From Baffinella frigidus (taxonomy: Eukaryota; Cryptophyceae; Cryptomonadales; Baffinellaceae): DNA of 11,845 nt. Location of the stretch: the NCBI GenBank assembly GCA_026770585.1, contig MU646663.1, positions 118,378 to 130,222 on the forward strand, read 5' to 3'. Shown here one piece after another: positions 1 through 6,326 of the stretch. The notes below the pieces were generated by a model. That model worked only from the letters and a program-made list of their open reading frames with translations, had not been told where the DNA came from and made no database searches. Made by a program: the position numbers and the translations under genes. Numbering within the stretch: the stretch's first letter is position 1; every line of letters begins with the position of its first letter.

Positions 1-74
1 GGAGAGGGGGGGGGGGGGGGAGAGAGAGAGAGCGAGAGAGAGAGAGCGAAAGAGCGAGAGAGAGAGAGAGCGCG

Positions 75-113
<39 letters not shown>
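1..113. repeat. Poly-G and GA microsatellite
   Basis: A run of about 20 G is followed by (GA)n with scattered C interruptions, strand-asymmetric in purines up to about position 113. It is simple sequence and no reading frame in it is credible as a protein. Confidence 0.9.
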
Positions 114-116
<3 letters not shown>

Positions 117-417
117 GTTGAGAGCTACCACCGCCACGGCCGCCCAATCATGCGCGCCCACACGAAGCTGTGTCTGAGCAGGACCTGACCCCGCTGTGCC
201 ATGTCGGCAGATGCCCGTGTCACTCTATTGCTAGGGCCAAGTTTGTGTATCAGTCAACTCAAGGCGAAAATCGAAAATTGAAGTACACCGATGGTGGATC
301 TCGTTTCTAAAGTTGACAGGTTTGTGGGGGTGTTGACTTTTACAAAATATCCGGATTCGCAGTGCACTCTGGGATACCACCGTCCCTTTTCGCATGCGAG
401 ATGGCCTCGTGGCGTGG
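114..417. other. Unassigned non-repetitive stretch
   Basis: About 300 bases of mixed composition with no recognised motif. Open frames that cross it run straight into the GA and C-rich simple sequence on either side. I see no splice-supported exon, RNA gene or known repeat here. Confidence 0.4.
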
Positions 418-418
418 C

Positions 419-475
419 CCACACCCCACACCCCAAACCCCCAAACCACAAAACCCAAAACCCAAACCTCAAACG
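419..475. repeat. Degenerate C-rich telomere-like patch
   Basis: Units of the type CCCCACA, CCCCAAA and CCCAAAA follow one another with irregular spacing. The patch resembles a decayed CCCTAAA-type array, but no perfect CCCTAAA unit is present, so it could also be plain C/A-rich simple sequence. Confidence 0.5.
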
Positions 476-527
476 CAGATGGCGGTATCGCTCTCGGAGA
501 CCGGCCAGACCAGCTCGCCCAGCCGGT

Positions 528-569
528 GACCGAGAGAGAGCAAGAGAGAGAGAGCGCGTGGGAGAGAGA

Positions 570-628
<59 letters not shown>

Positions 629-660
629 TGAGAGAGCGAGAGAGCGAGAGAGAGGCCCGA
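528..660. repeat. GA/GC microsatellite
   Basis: (GA)n with embedded CGCGCG. Read on the plus strand it gives long Arg-Glu/Ala runs and on the minus strand Leu-Ser runs, which explains the long open frames here. I regard these as artefacts of the repeat. The region from 660 to 896 is GC-rich and holds nothing I recognise. Confidence 0.9.
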
Positions 661-896
661 GTAGGAGCTCGCGAGGAACGTGGGCGGGCCTCTCTCTCTG
701 GTGGTCCCAGGCGCGTCCTCAGTCAGCAAGGGCGAAGGGGACAACACGGACGGCGCTCGAGCGATGCCTGCCGTCTTCGTGGGGTACACCCACGACTCGC
801 CCACCTACGTTGCTGGGCAAGTCAGGCGCTCAGTCCGGAGGCAGGCCCGCCTCGGGGGGGGGGGATGGGCCCGCCTCGGAGCGCCTCGCCACGTGG

Positions 897-1026
897 CAGC
901 CGGTTTCTGCCGCGATCCTCTGTACGAAGGGCTTGATGTGATCCGGAAAAAAACATGGCCTTTCTACAGAACAATTTCCGGTGTCCGCCTATGTTGGGAG
1001 CTCGAAGAACCGAAAGGACCCCAAGG
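897..1026 (+). repeat. Dispersed repeat, family 2 (copy 1)
   Basis: Closely matches 7252-7356 over about 95 bp: both begin GCCGGTTTCTGCCGCGATCC and share TGATGTGATCCG..., CATGGCCTTTCT and TTCCGGTGTCC. It continues with TATGTTGGGAGCTCGAAGAA, also found at 3760-3785 and 5266-5292, and ends in an AAAGGACC tail. No protein-coding capacity is visible. It could be a non-autonomous element of unknown class. Confidence 0.75.
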
Positions 1027-1066
1027 GCACGGTGCTGCGCGTCGCGCCACGCGAGTTAGCGTGAGA

Positions 1067-1188
1067 TACAGGGGTACCTCGCTCATAAGAAACCGCCCCC
1101 CCCTAGGACCCTACAGTAGGACCATGCCCAGGGCCCTATGGTGGTCCTGGGGGGGGGGGCGGGGGCTTATGAGCGAGGTACCCCTGTA
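1067..1188 (+). mobile_element. MITE-A foldback element, copy 1
   Basis: A 122-bp inverted-repeat element bounded by TA. The left end is TACAGGGGTACCTCGCTC, continuing ATAAGAAAC, and the right end is its reverse complement. The interior holds C-run and G-run arms plus a CCCTACAGTAGG-like core, so the whole unit can fold back on itself. It encodes no transposase, so it would need enzymes supplied elsewhere. TA at both ends fits a TA-targeting DNA transposon such as the Tc1/mariner type (inference). This is the best-preserved copy in the window. Confidence 0.85.
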
Positions 1189-1240
1189 GCCCCGCCTCGC
1201 GCGCGCTTGGCGCTCTTGGCTGGACGCGCGTGCTCCAGTG

Positions 1241-1361
1241 TACAGGGGTACCTCGCTCATAAGAAACTGCCCCCCCCCTGGGACTCCCATAGGGGCCTAG
1301 GCATAGGCCTACTGTAGGGTCCTACGGGGGGGCGTTTTCTTATGAGCGAGGTACCCCTGTA
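1241..1361 (+). mobile_element. MITE-A foldback element, copy 2
   Basis: A 121-bp element with the same terminal inverted repeats (TACAGGGGTACCTCGCTC... and its complement) as the copy at 1067. Its internal G-run is shorter and the right arm reads GGGCGTTTTCTTATGAGCG. It lies only about 50 bp from copy 1, and the spacer between them includes CGCTCTTGGCT. Confidence 0.85.
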
Positions 1362-1393
1362 GGGCGTTTTCTTATGAGCGAGGTACCCTTGTA
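1362..1393 (+). repeat. Solo right end of MITE-A
   Basis: A 32-bp direct duplication of the right terminal repeat of the copy ending at 1361 (GGGCGTTTTCTTATGAGCG, then AGGTACCCTTGTA). One base differs (CTTGTA for CCTGTA). It has no left partner, so it is a local duplication and not a full element. Confidence 0.8.
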
Positions 1394-1434
1394 GCGTGGG
1401 ATAGGTCCGCCTCGGGAGCTCTTGGCGCTCAGTG

Positions 1435-1561
1435 TACATGGGTACCTCGCTCATATGAAGCCAACCCCCCCTAGGATCCTGCAGTAGGACCATGCCTACA
1501 TGTAGGGCCCTGTGATGGTCCTGGGGGGGGGGCGGTTTCTTTCGAGCGAGGTACCCCTGTA
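1435..1561 (+). mobile_element. MITE-A foldback element, copy 3
   Basis: A 127-bp copy with slightly diverged ends: TACATGGGTACCTCGCTCAT on the left, and TTCGAGCGAGGTACCCCTGTA on the right where other copies have TTATGAGCG. The interior keeps the CCTAGGATCCTGCAGTAGG-like core. The spacer before it repeats CTTGGCGCTC from the spacer before copy 2, so this stretch may partly derive from tandem duplication. Confidence 0.8.
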
Positions 1562-1791
1562 GAGAACGCGGGGAGCGGTGGGGGGGTTAGGTGACACGGT
1601 AGCTGGGGGGGGGGAGTGCGGTGCGATCAACGAGGAGAAAAGAGAGGGCTTTGTTGATACCGACAGAGCGTGCCGCCTCGCATGCACCCCCCCCCCACGG
1701 AGGCTGGGGCTCAGTAGGGGCGCCGAGAGAGGCCGTGTGCACTCTACACTCTACACTCTACTCCACACACCGGGCTCTTTGGACACCCATC
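1562..1791. other. Low-complexity spacer
   Basis: G-runs, C-runs and an (ACTCT)-type patch near 1740-1765. The open frames here are short, overlap on both strands and show no domain. I see nothing gene-like. Confidence 0.5.
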
Positions 1792-1945
1792 CACGCAGCT
1801 ACCAACGGATTTTCGCCCCAAATCAGGCCGGCTTTCCGTTACCGTATCGTTAGGAACCGCTCCTATGTCCCTACGGAGGGTCCTAGCTAGGTCTTGTCGC
1901 TTGTGGGTTGTTCAAAATCCCTTGGAAGTCCGCTGTGTGGGTAGG
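1792..1945 (+). mobile_element. MITE-C foldback element, copy 1
   Basis: The right end, read in reverse complement, begins CCTACCCACACAGCGGACTT and runs into CCAAGGGATTTTG. The left end (CACGCAGCTACCAACGGATTTTCG) is a diverged match to this. The interior (TTTCCGTTACC, CGTTAGGAACC, TGTGGGTTGTTCAAAATCCC) matches the reverse complement of 6124-6254 in the same order, which shows that both are copies of one element of about 130-155 bp. No coding capacity. Confidence 0.7.
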
Positions 1946-2403
1946 CATGGATAGTCACACGAAAGTATCCACTCGCATCGCAACGCCTCAGAGCCAGCAG
2001 CAAGACACCCCCTTGACCTCATACACTCCATGCCTTTATACAAAGTAATAACACAACCGCGCCATTCCCCGCACCTTGCGAGGACTAGCCTGGGATAACC
2101 CCGCGTCCATCAAGAGCTCCAAGGCCTCTCCCGACGCGCATCCCACCCCCCCCCACACGCACGCACGCGGCACCTCCCCACCACACCGCGCGCCGCTCCT
2201 CCAACCACAGGTGCCGCGGCAGGCGCACGCCACATCCCAATCTACCACGCGCGTCCCCCCACACCTCACACGCGCCCCGGCGACTCCACGGGCCTCGCCC
2301 TTCGGCGCGGCCTCGGCCTCGTCCGCAGGCTCCTGGCCGAGCGGCGCGGCACCTACTCGCAGAACCCGCGTGGCTGCCGCTCGCAGGACTGCCCGCCTGC
2401 TCC
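1946..2403. other. GC-rich sequence 3' of the minus-strand gene
   Basis: From about 2110 the sequence is C-rich with many CACACGC and CCCC runs. Open frames on both strands are compositional and compete with each other. Part of it is presumably the 3' UTR of the minus-strand gene that ends at 2461. I see no clear polyadenylation signal or second gene. Confidence 0.4.
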
Positions 2404-2490
2404 TCACACGCGGGAACCGTGTGCGGCTCCTCACACGCGCGCCGGCGTCTCTGCGACACCTCACACGCGCGCCGGAGTCTCAGCAGTCTC
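2404..2490 (-). repeat. Tandem repeat across the stop codon of the minus-strand gene
   Basis: The last codons of the minus-strand gene (AETPARV and TGA at 2461-2463) are repeated downstream. A further TGA lies exactly 30 nt on (2431-2433), preceded by codons for GVAETPARV, and another 27 nt on (2404-2406), preceded by codons ending RV. The core CTCACACGCGCGCCGG occurs at 2430 and 2460, with weaker matches near 2270 and 2402. The units stay in frame with the gene. Confidence 0.8.
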
Positions 2491-3255
2491 AGCAGGCGCG
2501 CCCTCGTCCAACGTCACCATAGCCGCGGGCGGGTGGATGACGAACGGCACCTCCGTCCCCCCGCGGTCAAGGCTGTTCGCGATGCCCGTGACAATCTCTC
2601 CTTCAGTCACGTCAGGGACGCCAGCGAGGTGGTCCTCGAGCATCTTGCTGGAGCCGAGGGCCATGGAGAGGAAGGGCACGGGACAATCGACGTGCTCCTC
2701 GCTCGCCCAGACGACGCAGGTGCCGTCGTCGTTCGCCTCGGCGCACACGACGGGGAGCCCCGTTTTGCGGAGCGTCTCCTCAACGAGTGCCACGACGTCG
2801 CTGGAGTCGCTGGACTGGATCGACTCCACGCCCAGCTCCTGGCTGATCCCGCGCAGCGACATGCCCATCGCCACCTCGTGAATGCGGTTGCGCGTCAGCG
2901 ACGCGCCCAAGAGGAGAGATGCCTGGTAGATTGCATCGGAGTTGGTGCGCCATTCCGCTTTGATCTCCGCCCCATCCTCCTTTTCCTCGCCCTTGAACCA
3001 GCGGTGCAGCCGGCGCGACCCGAGGAGACGGGGCTCTGCCGCCTGTATCGCCGAGTCGCCAGCGGCGGCAGTCATGCAAGGCCGGGTTGCCGACAACGCG
3101 CCGCCACGAGAAAGTGCACCCGTGCCGCGCAGCTGCAAGGCCACGGAACCGGCCCCGAAGGCCGCGGCTCCGGGGGCGGCCGCAGCAGCGATCACGGCGA
3201 TGGCAGCCGCGGCGCGCGCGGTCGAGGTCCGCGTTGCGGGGGCAAACTCAGGCAT
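2461..3255 (-). CDS. Unrecognised protein with predicted secondary-plastid leader
   Basis: A 264-residue frame read on the minus strand with no visible intron; I do not recognise the family. Residues 1-32 look like a signal peptide: a short polar start with Arg, an Ala/Ile/Val-rich core (about 15-27), and the cleavage-like AAA at 30-32. Phe33 follows directly, then a stretch of about 50 residues rich in Arg, Ser, Gly and Ala with almost no acidic residues. Signal peptide plus Phe plus transit peptide is the known two-part leader of plastid proteins in cryptophytes, haptophytes and heterokonts. Residues 85-264 are a more ordinary mix of charged and hydrophobic residues, with WRTNSDAIYQASLLLGASL (102-120) and CVVWASEEHVDCPVPFLSMAL (180-200). 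It has no membrane span beyond the leader and no catalytic motif that I can name. The ATG at 3255 has A at -3, and 58-bp direct repeats lie just upstream. The gene could be spurious, but the leader and the balanced mature region argue against that. Confidence 0.72.
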   Translation of the reverse strand: MPEFAPATRTSTARAAAAIAVIAAAAAPGAAAFGAGSVALQLRGTGALSRGGALSATRPCMTAAAGDSAIQAAEPRLLGSRRLHRWFKGEEKEDGAEIKAEWRTNSDAIYQASLLLGASLTRNRIHEVAMGMSLRGISQELGVESIQSSDSSDVVALVEETLRKTGLPVVCAEANDDGTCVVWASEEHVDCPVPFLSMALGSSKMLEDHLAGVPDVTEGEIVTGIANSLDRGGTEVPFVIHPPAAMVTLDEGAPAETAETPARV

Positions 3256-3261
3256 CTTGGC

Positions 3262-3374
3262 GGCGGTTTGCTTGGTGGTGGCGGGAACTTGTTAGATATG
3301 GAGGAAGGCTCGGAGCCGAGGCGGTTGCTTGGTGGTGGCGGGAACTTGTCAGATATGCGAGGAAGGCTCAGAGC
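3262..3374. repeat. Two 58-bp direct repeats upstream of the minus-strand gene
   Basis: Copy 1 (3262-3319) and copy 2 (3320-3374) share GCTTGGTGGTGGCGGGAACT and AGATATG, followed by GAGGAAGGCTC. They lie immediately before the start codon at 3255, so they fall in the 5' UTR or promoter of that gene. They may carry a duplicated control element, but nothing in the sequence identifies a bound factor. Confidence 0.8.
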
Positions 3375-3408
3375 TTCACGCGAGGTGTGCTGGGGCCCCT
3401 CGCCTGCG

Positions 3409-3440
3409 GGAGAGAGAGGGAGAGAGAGAGAAAGAGGGAT
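3409..3440. repeat. Short GA microsatellite
   Basis: (GA)n with a few interruptions, about 150-185 bp upstream of the minus-strand start codon. It may be part of the promoter region, but this cannot be told from the sequence. Confidence 0.7.
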
Positions 3441-3570
3441 CTGCTGAGTGGGGGAATGCGTCTGGCTGGCGCTCAGCTGGGGCATGCGCGCCCGGATCGG
3501 CCCGTTATGATCGTGTAGTAAAGACGAATCCTTCTATTTTAACGTCGACCGTGGCGAAGGCGCAGCGTTT

Positions 3571-3636
3571 CGAATTTTGACTGCTAAATTTAGAATTTTC
3601 TAAATTGGGTCAAATTTTCATATCTCGGCGAGATAT
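3571..3636. other. AT-rich nested palindromes
   Basis: AATTTAGAA (3587-3595) pairs with TTCTAAATT (3598-3606). Outside it, AATTTTGAC pairs imperfectly with GTCAAATTTT (3609-3618). A separate 17-nt palindrome, ATATCTCG-G-CGAGATAT, lies at 3620-3636. They occur at an abrupt drop in GC after the gene's upstream region and may mark the edge of the repeat-rich block. Confidence 0.6.
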
Positions 3637-3644
3637 CCGATACT

Positions 3645-3800
3645 ATGGTTATGGGCCTCAAGGGCCCTACAAACGAAAATATCCATTCATGCCCATTATT
3701 CATGGCTTTTCTGCGAAGGACCAAAAAAAAAAATCTGCAGAACCAGTTCCGGTGTCCGCCTATGTTGGGAGCTCGAAGAACCTAAAGGACCTAAAGGATT
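3645..3800 (+). repeat. Dispersed repeat modules E and 2
   Basis: Begins with GGTTATGGGCCTCAA and ACAAACGAAAAT, which recur near 4780, 4972 and 6828. It continues with GGCTTTTCTGC, a poly-A stretch and CTGCAGAACCAGTTCCGGTG, then TATGTTGGGAGCTCGAAGAA and a (CCTAAAGGA)n tail. The open frame across it is repeat-derived and I do not call it a gene. Confidence 0.7.
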
Positions 3801-3825
3801 CAGCCCCAGTACGACTCGTACCGTT

Positions 3826-4027
3826 ACATATGCGCCTGGGCCTGGCCTTGCCCGGGCGGTTGGTTCGTGCCCTCACTCCTAGGTAGCTCGTCCTAGCGGG
3901 CGTGGCGTTCCATTGAACGATCCACCCTTAGGGGTGGTGATGGGCGTTAGAGCCCTGCGTCTCGGCCTACCTCTCCACGTGGCGTGCAGCGGTCGTGTTT
4001 GTCAACTTATTAAACCTCGCTTTCCCC
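3826..4027 (+). repeat. Composite repeat D, copy 1 (no MITE insertion)
   Basis: Shares with 5370-5690, in order, GGGCCTGGCC, CGTGCCCTCACTCCTAGGTA, CTCGTCCTAG, a CGTTCCA...GATCCACCC block, GGGGTGGT, CGGCCTACCTCTCC, and the 3' end CAACTTATTAAACCTCGCTT followed by a C-run. In this copy ATCCACCCTTAGGGGTGG is uninterrupted; in the other copy a MITE-A sits at the same point. Family unknown, no coding capacity. Confidence 0.75.
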
Positions 4028-4035
4028 CCCATATG

Positions 4036-4283
4036 CACTGACATGAGCCTCATAGCGGCTGACTTGGGCTCGGTGTGTGTGCGAGCCTGTAGGATCGATC
4101 CTACCTTTTTGGTCTAACTCAAACACCCCAAGAGAACCACCCTCTATCCCCTCTTCACGAGCCTCTGCAATGGAGAGCTCAATGCGATCCGAAAGCAAAA
4201 ATGCTTTTGCGGATCCTTTCTACGGAAGGGCGCGTCGTTGGGCCATGTTGGGAGAAATTAAAACCTAAAGGACCTAAAGGACC
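4036..4283 (+). repeat. Dispersed repeat family 3, copy 1
   Basis: Order of blocks: GAGCCTCATAGCGGCTGACT, TGGGCTCGGTGTGTGTGCGA, CACCCCAAGAGAACCACCCT, ATCCCCTCTTCACGAGCCTC, a hairpin (GATCCGAAAGCA loop TGCTTTTGCGGATC, 4188-4217), GGCGCGTCGTTGGGCCATGT, then GGGAGAAATTAAAACC and a (TAAAGGACC)n tail. The same order recurs at 4341, 4814 and, on the minus strand, 8053 and 8735. The short open frames across it are incidental. Confidence 0.8.
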
Positions 4284-4340
4284 AGAGGTCCTAAAAAGCA
4301 ATGCTCTCACCACTCGGAATCTTGTTCTCTATTGACATCT

Positions 4341-4729
4341 GGGGATCCGTGGTTGGAGCTCTTGTGCTTCAACCATGGGATACCATGAGCCTCACCATGA
4401 GCCTCACAGAGGCTGACTTGGGTTCGGTGGGTGTTTGAGCATGGCAACCAATTGGTATCCCGTGAGTGGCGAGGCCGTCAAATTTGACGGCAAAGAGGTC
4501 CTCGGCAGGTCCTAGGTTCCTACGGTAGGGCGTATGGGACTACTCGCCACTTAAGGGATACCTTCCCTCACCCCAAGAGAATCACCCGCTATCCCCTCTG
4601 CACGAGCCTCTGCACTGGAGAGCGAAAAGCGATCCGAAAGCAATCATGCTTTTTATGCAGACCTTTTCTACGGAAAGGCGTGTCGATGGGGTATGTAGGG
4701 CGCATTTAAAACCTAAATGAACTAAAGGG
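4341..4729 (+). repeat. Dispersed repeat family 3, copy 2 (interrupted by MITE-B)
   Basis: Begins with a hairpin in which TGGTTGGAGC pairs with GCTTCAACCA (4350-4376), followed by GGGATACCATGAGCCTCA, which is not kept in copy 1. The 109-bp MITE-B interrupts it at 4454-4562. The block order of copy 1 then resumes (CACCCCAAGAGAATCACCCG ... GATCCGAAAGCA hairpin ... AAATGAACTAAAGG). The interruption shows that MITE-B arrived after this repeat. Confidence 0.8.
4454..4562 (+). mobile_element. MITE-B foldback element, copy 1
   Basis: 109 bp with terminal inverted repeats GGTATCCCGTGAGTGGCGAG (left) and CTCGCCACTTAAGGGATACC (right). It contains a perfect 18-nt palindrome, GCCGTCAAATTTGACGGC (4474-4491), and CCTACGGTAGGGCGTATGG. 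No coding capacity. TA near both ends is compatible with TA target duplication. An inverted, more decayed copy lies at 6537-6630. Confidence 0.85.
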
Positions 4730-4813
4730 CTCTGATAGAAGATATACCCGTGCCTGGATGAGGAGATGCTTTAAGAAAATGGTTATGGGCCTCAACCCAC
4801 AAACCACACAGCG

Positions 4814-5247
4814 GTCTGGGGTAACCGTGGTTGAAGCTTTTACGCGCTTAACCATGGGATACCATATGGGACTTCAGCCGACTTGAGTTCTAGTGTGTGT
4901 GCGAGCGCGATCCTACTTGAAGCAATTAAACGCCCTATGATAAAACCCCTTCATCCCCTCTTCACGAGCCTGAAAATGGTCATGGGCCTCAACCTACAAA
5001 CGAAAATAACCATTTGGCTTTTCTGCACGAGCGCACAGAACTGATACTTTTGGATCAACTCAAGCACCCCAACAGAACCACCCTTTACGAGCTCGTATCC
5101 CCTCTTCACGAGCCTCTGCACTGAAGAGCTTAACGCGATCCGAAAGCAAAAATGCCTTCCCTGCAGATCCTTTCTACGAAAGGGCGTGTCGTTGGGCTAC
5201 GAGCTCGTATGTTGGGCGAAATTAAAACCTTAAGGACCTAAAGAACC
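4814..5247 (+). repeat. Dispersed repeat family 3, copy 3 (rearranged)
   Basis: Starts with the GTGGTTGAAGC/GCTTAACCA hairpin, then ATGGGATACCATATGGG and the GACTTGAGTT...GTGTGTGCGAGC block. A module-E segment (about 4968-5035) splits it, after which the CACCCCAACAGAACCACCCT ... ATCCCCTCTTCACGAGCCTC block and the hairpin (5137-5168) follow. Two 12-nt palindromes TACGAGCTCGTA (5086-5097 and 5198-5209) are present here and absent from the other four copies. Confidence 0.75.
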
Positions 5248-5686
5248 TGCAGATCAAGCTCTGGTGTCCGCCTATGTTGAGAGCTCGAAGAACCTAAAGG
5301 ACCTAAAGGACATTTCGGCTCCGACTGGAGACATACCCGTGCCTCATCCAGGCTGGGTTGGGGAATGGATCTGGGCCTGGCCTGACCCCGGCGGCTGCTT
5401 CGTGCCCTCACTCCTAGGTACCTCGTCCTAGTGGGCGAGACGTTCCAGTGAAAAATCCACCCCTGCGGGGGTACCTCGCTCATAAGAAACCGCCCCCGCC
5501 CCTGGGATCACCATAGGGCCCTACGCATGGTCCTGATGTACGGTCCTAGGGGGGGGGGGGCTCTTGTGCGCGAGGCACCCCTAGGGGTGGTTACGGGCTT
5601 TTAGTGCCCTTGAGTCACGGCCTACCTCTCCCCCTAGTGTGAAGCGGACGTGTATATCAACTTAATAAACCTTGTCCCCCCCCCCA
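5248..5686 (+). repeat. Module 2 plus composite repeat D, copy 2 (carries a MITE-A)
   Basis: The GGTGTCCGCCTATGTTGAGA and (CCTAAAGGA)n block runs into composite repeat D, the same order as at 3755-4027. The D copy is interrupted at 5466-5583 by MITE-A, then resumes with GGGGTGGTTACGGGCTTTTA, CGGCCTACCTCTCC and CAACTTAATAAACCTTGTCC. The paired order shows that modules 2 and D travel together. Confidence 0.75.
5466..5583 (+). mobile_element. MITE-A foldback element, copy 4
   Basis: Left end GGGGTACCTCGCTCATAAGA; right end GCGCGAGGCACCCC, more decayed. The interior keeps CCATAGGGCCCTACGCATGG and a long G-run. It lies inside composite repeat D at the point where the copy at 3826-4027 has none, so insertion is directly visible. 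The terminal TA is TG on the left and TA on the right. Confidence 0.8.
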
Positions 5687-5713
5687 TTTTCACGGAAGGT
5701 GGCGACCCAAACC

Positions 5714-5756
5714 GTACCCCAGAACCCCTAAACCCTAAACCCTAAACCAACCCTAA
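5714..5756. repeat. Short interstitial CCCTAAA patch
   Basis: Three to four CCCTAAA-type heptamers followed by degenerate units. A similar patch follows the third D copy (about 7000-7072), and in both places a GGTTCCCGGAAGG/GGTCCCGGGAGG-like motif comes next. The patch may therefore be part of the repeat and not an independent telomeric seed. Confidence 0.65.
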
Positions 5757-6123
5757 TCTATTGGGTCCCGGGAGGTGGTTACCTACTACTGTAGATCCAA
5801 CTCGACCTCTCTCCAGGAGATCCGAACCACGCCGGAATGATCGAGGGAAACCGACGCCTTATCCACGTAAGATCTGATGTGGTTGACTTAAGAATTCAAG
5901 GTCTTTCGCTTAAAAGTTGTCAAAGGCAGATGTTTCGATCCCTCTGGCGTGGAAGGTTTTGGGGACTTGTAGTGTTTTATTCGAAATTCAAATTCAAATT
6001 CACTACCAGTCATGTCCATGTTTAAAAAGAAAACCTTCGGATATCTGGTTCTCAGGTTCTCAGAATTGGCCAAGTTTTTCCAGATTGAACCTGGCCTTTC
6101 CCCCATTTTGAATTCCTGAAGGA
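5757..6123. other. Unassigned AT-richer stretch
   Basis: Short open frames occur on both strands, none with a recognisable domain or splice context. AAATTCAAATTCAAATTC is a short 6-bp tandem repeat near 5985-6001. I see no RNA gene or known element. Confidence 0.4.
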
Positions 6124-6254
6124 CCTACCACACAGCGGACTTCGAATGGATTTTGACTGAACCCCACGCGATAAGGGGGGTTCCTACGATCAAGGTAACG
6201 GAAACTCAAGCATTTCCTGCCCGAAAATCCCTTCGTAGCCCGCTGTGAGGAGGA
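6124..6254 (-). mobile_element. MITE-C foldback element, copy 2
   Basis: 131 bp with terminal inverted repeats: CTACCACACAGCGGACTTCG then AATGGATTTT on the left, and AAAATCCCTTCGTAGCCCGC then TGTGAGG on the right. The interior (GGGGTTCCTACGATCAAGGT, AACGGAAA) is the reverse complement of the copy at 1792-1945. It is followed by a (GGACCTAAA/GGACCTCAA)n tract to about 6308. Confidence 0.75.
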
Positions 6255-6308
6255 CCTTAAGGACCTAAAAAGACCTAAAGGACCTCAAGGACCTCAAGGA
6301 CCTCAAGG
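6255..6308 (+). repeat. GGACCTNAA short tandem tract
   Basis: About six 9-bp units of the GGACCTAAA/GGACCTCAA type. The same motif forms the tails of repeat families 2 and 3 elsewhere in the window, but here it is a longer, free-standing tract. Confidence 0.75.
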
Positions 6309-6326
6309 AAATCGCTATCCTCGCAT

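Noticed and set aside
291-941. Long open frames rich in Arg-Glu or Leu-Ser on both strands
   Set aside because: They are produced by the GA/CG microsatellite and have no independent domain or splice support.
1067-1561. CRISPR array
   Set aside because: The repeats are inverted pairs forming foldback elements, with variable spacing, in a eukaryotic context.
1067-1687. Frames encoding YRGTSLIRN.PPLGPYSR-type peptides
   Set aside because: They are translations of the MITE-A ends on either strand and not conserved protein motifs.
2036-2522. Overlapping Arg/Ala-rich frames on both strands 3' of the minus-strand gene
   Set aside because: High GC keeps several frames open at once; none has a plausible start, leader or domain.
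3605-3886. A 93-codon frame starting near 3605
   Set aside because: It lies across repeat modules E, 2 and D that recur elsewhere with frame-breaking differences.
4036-5247. SINE with a tRNA-like head for repeat family 3
   Set aside because: I looked for A- and B-box sequences and found no convincing match; the class stays open.
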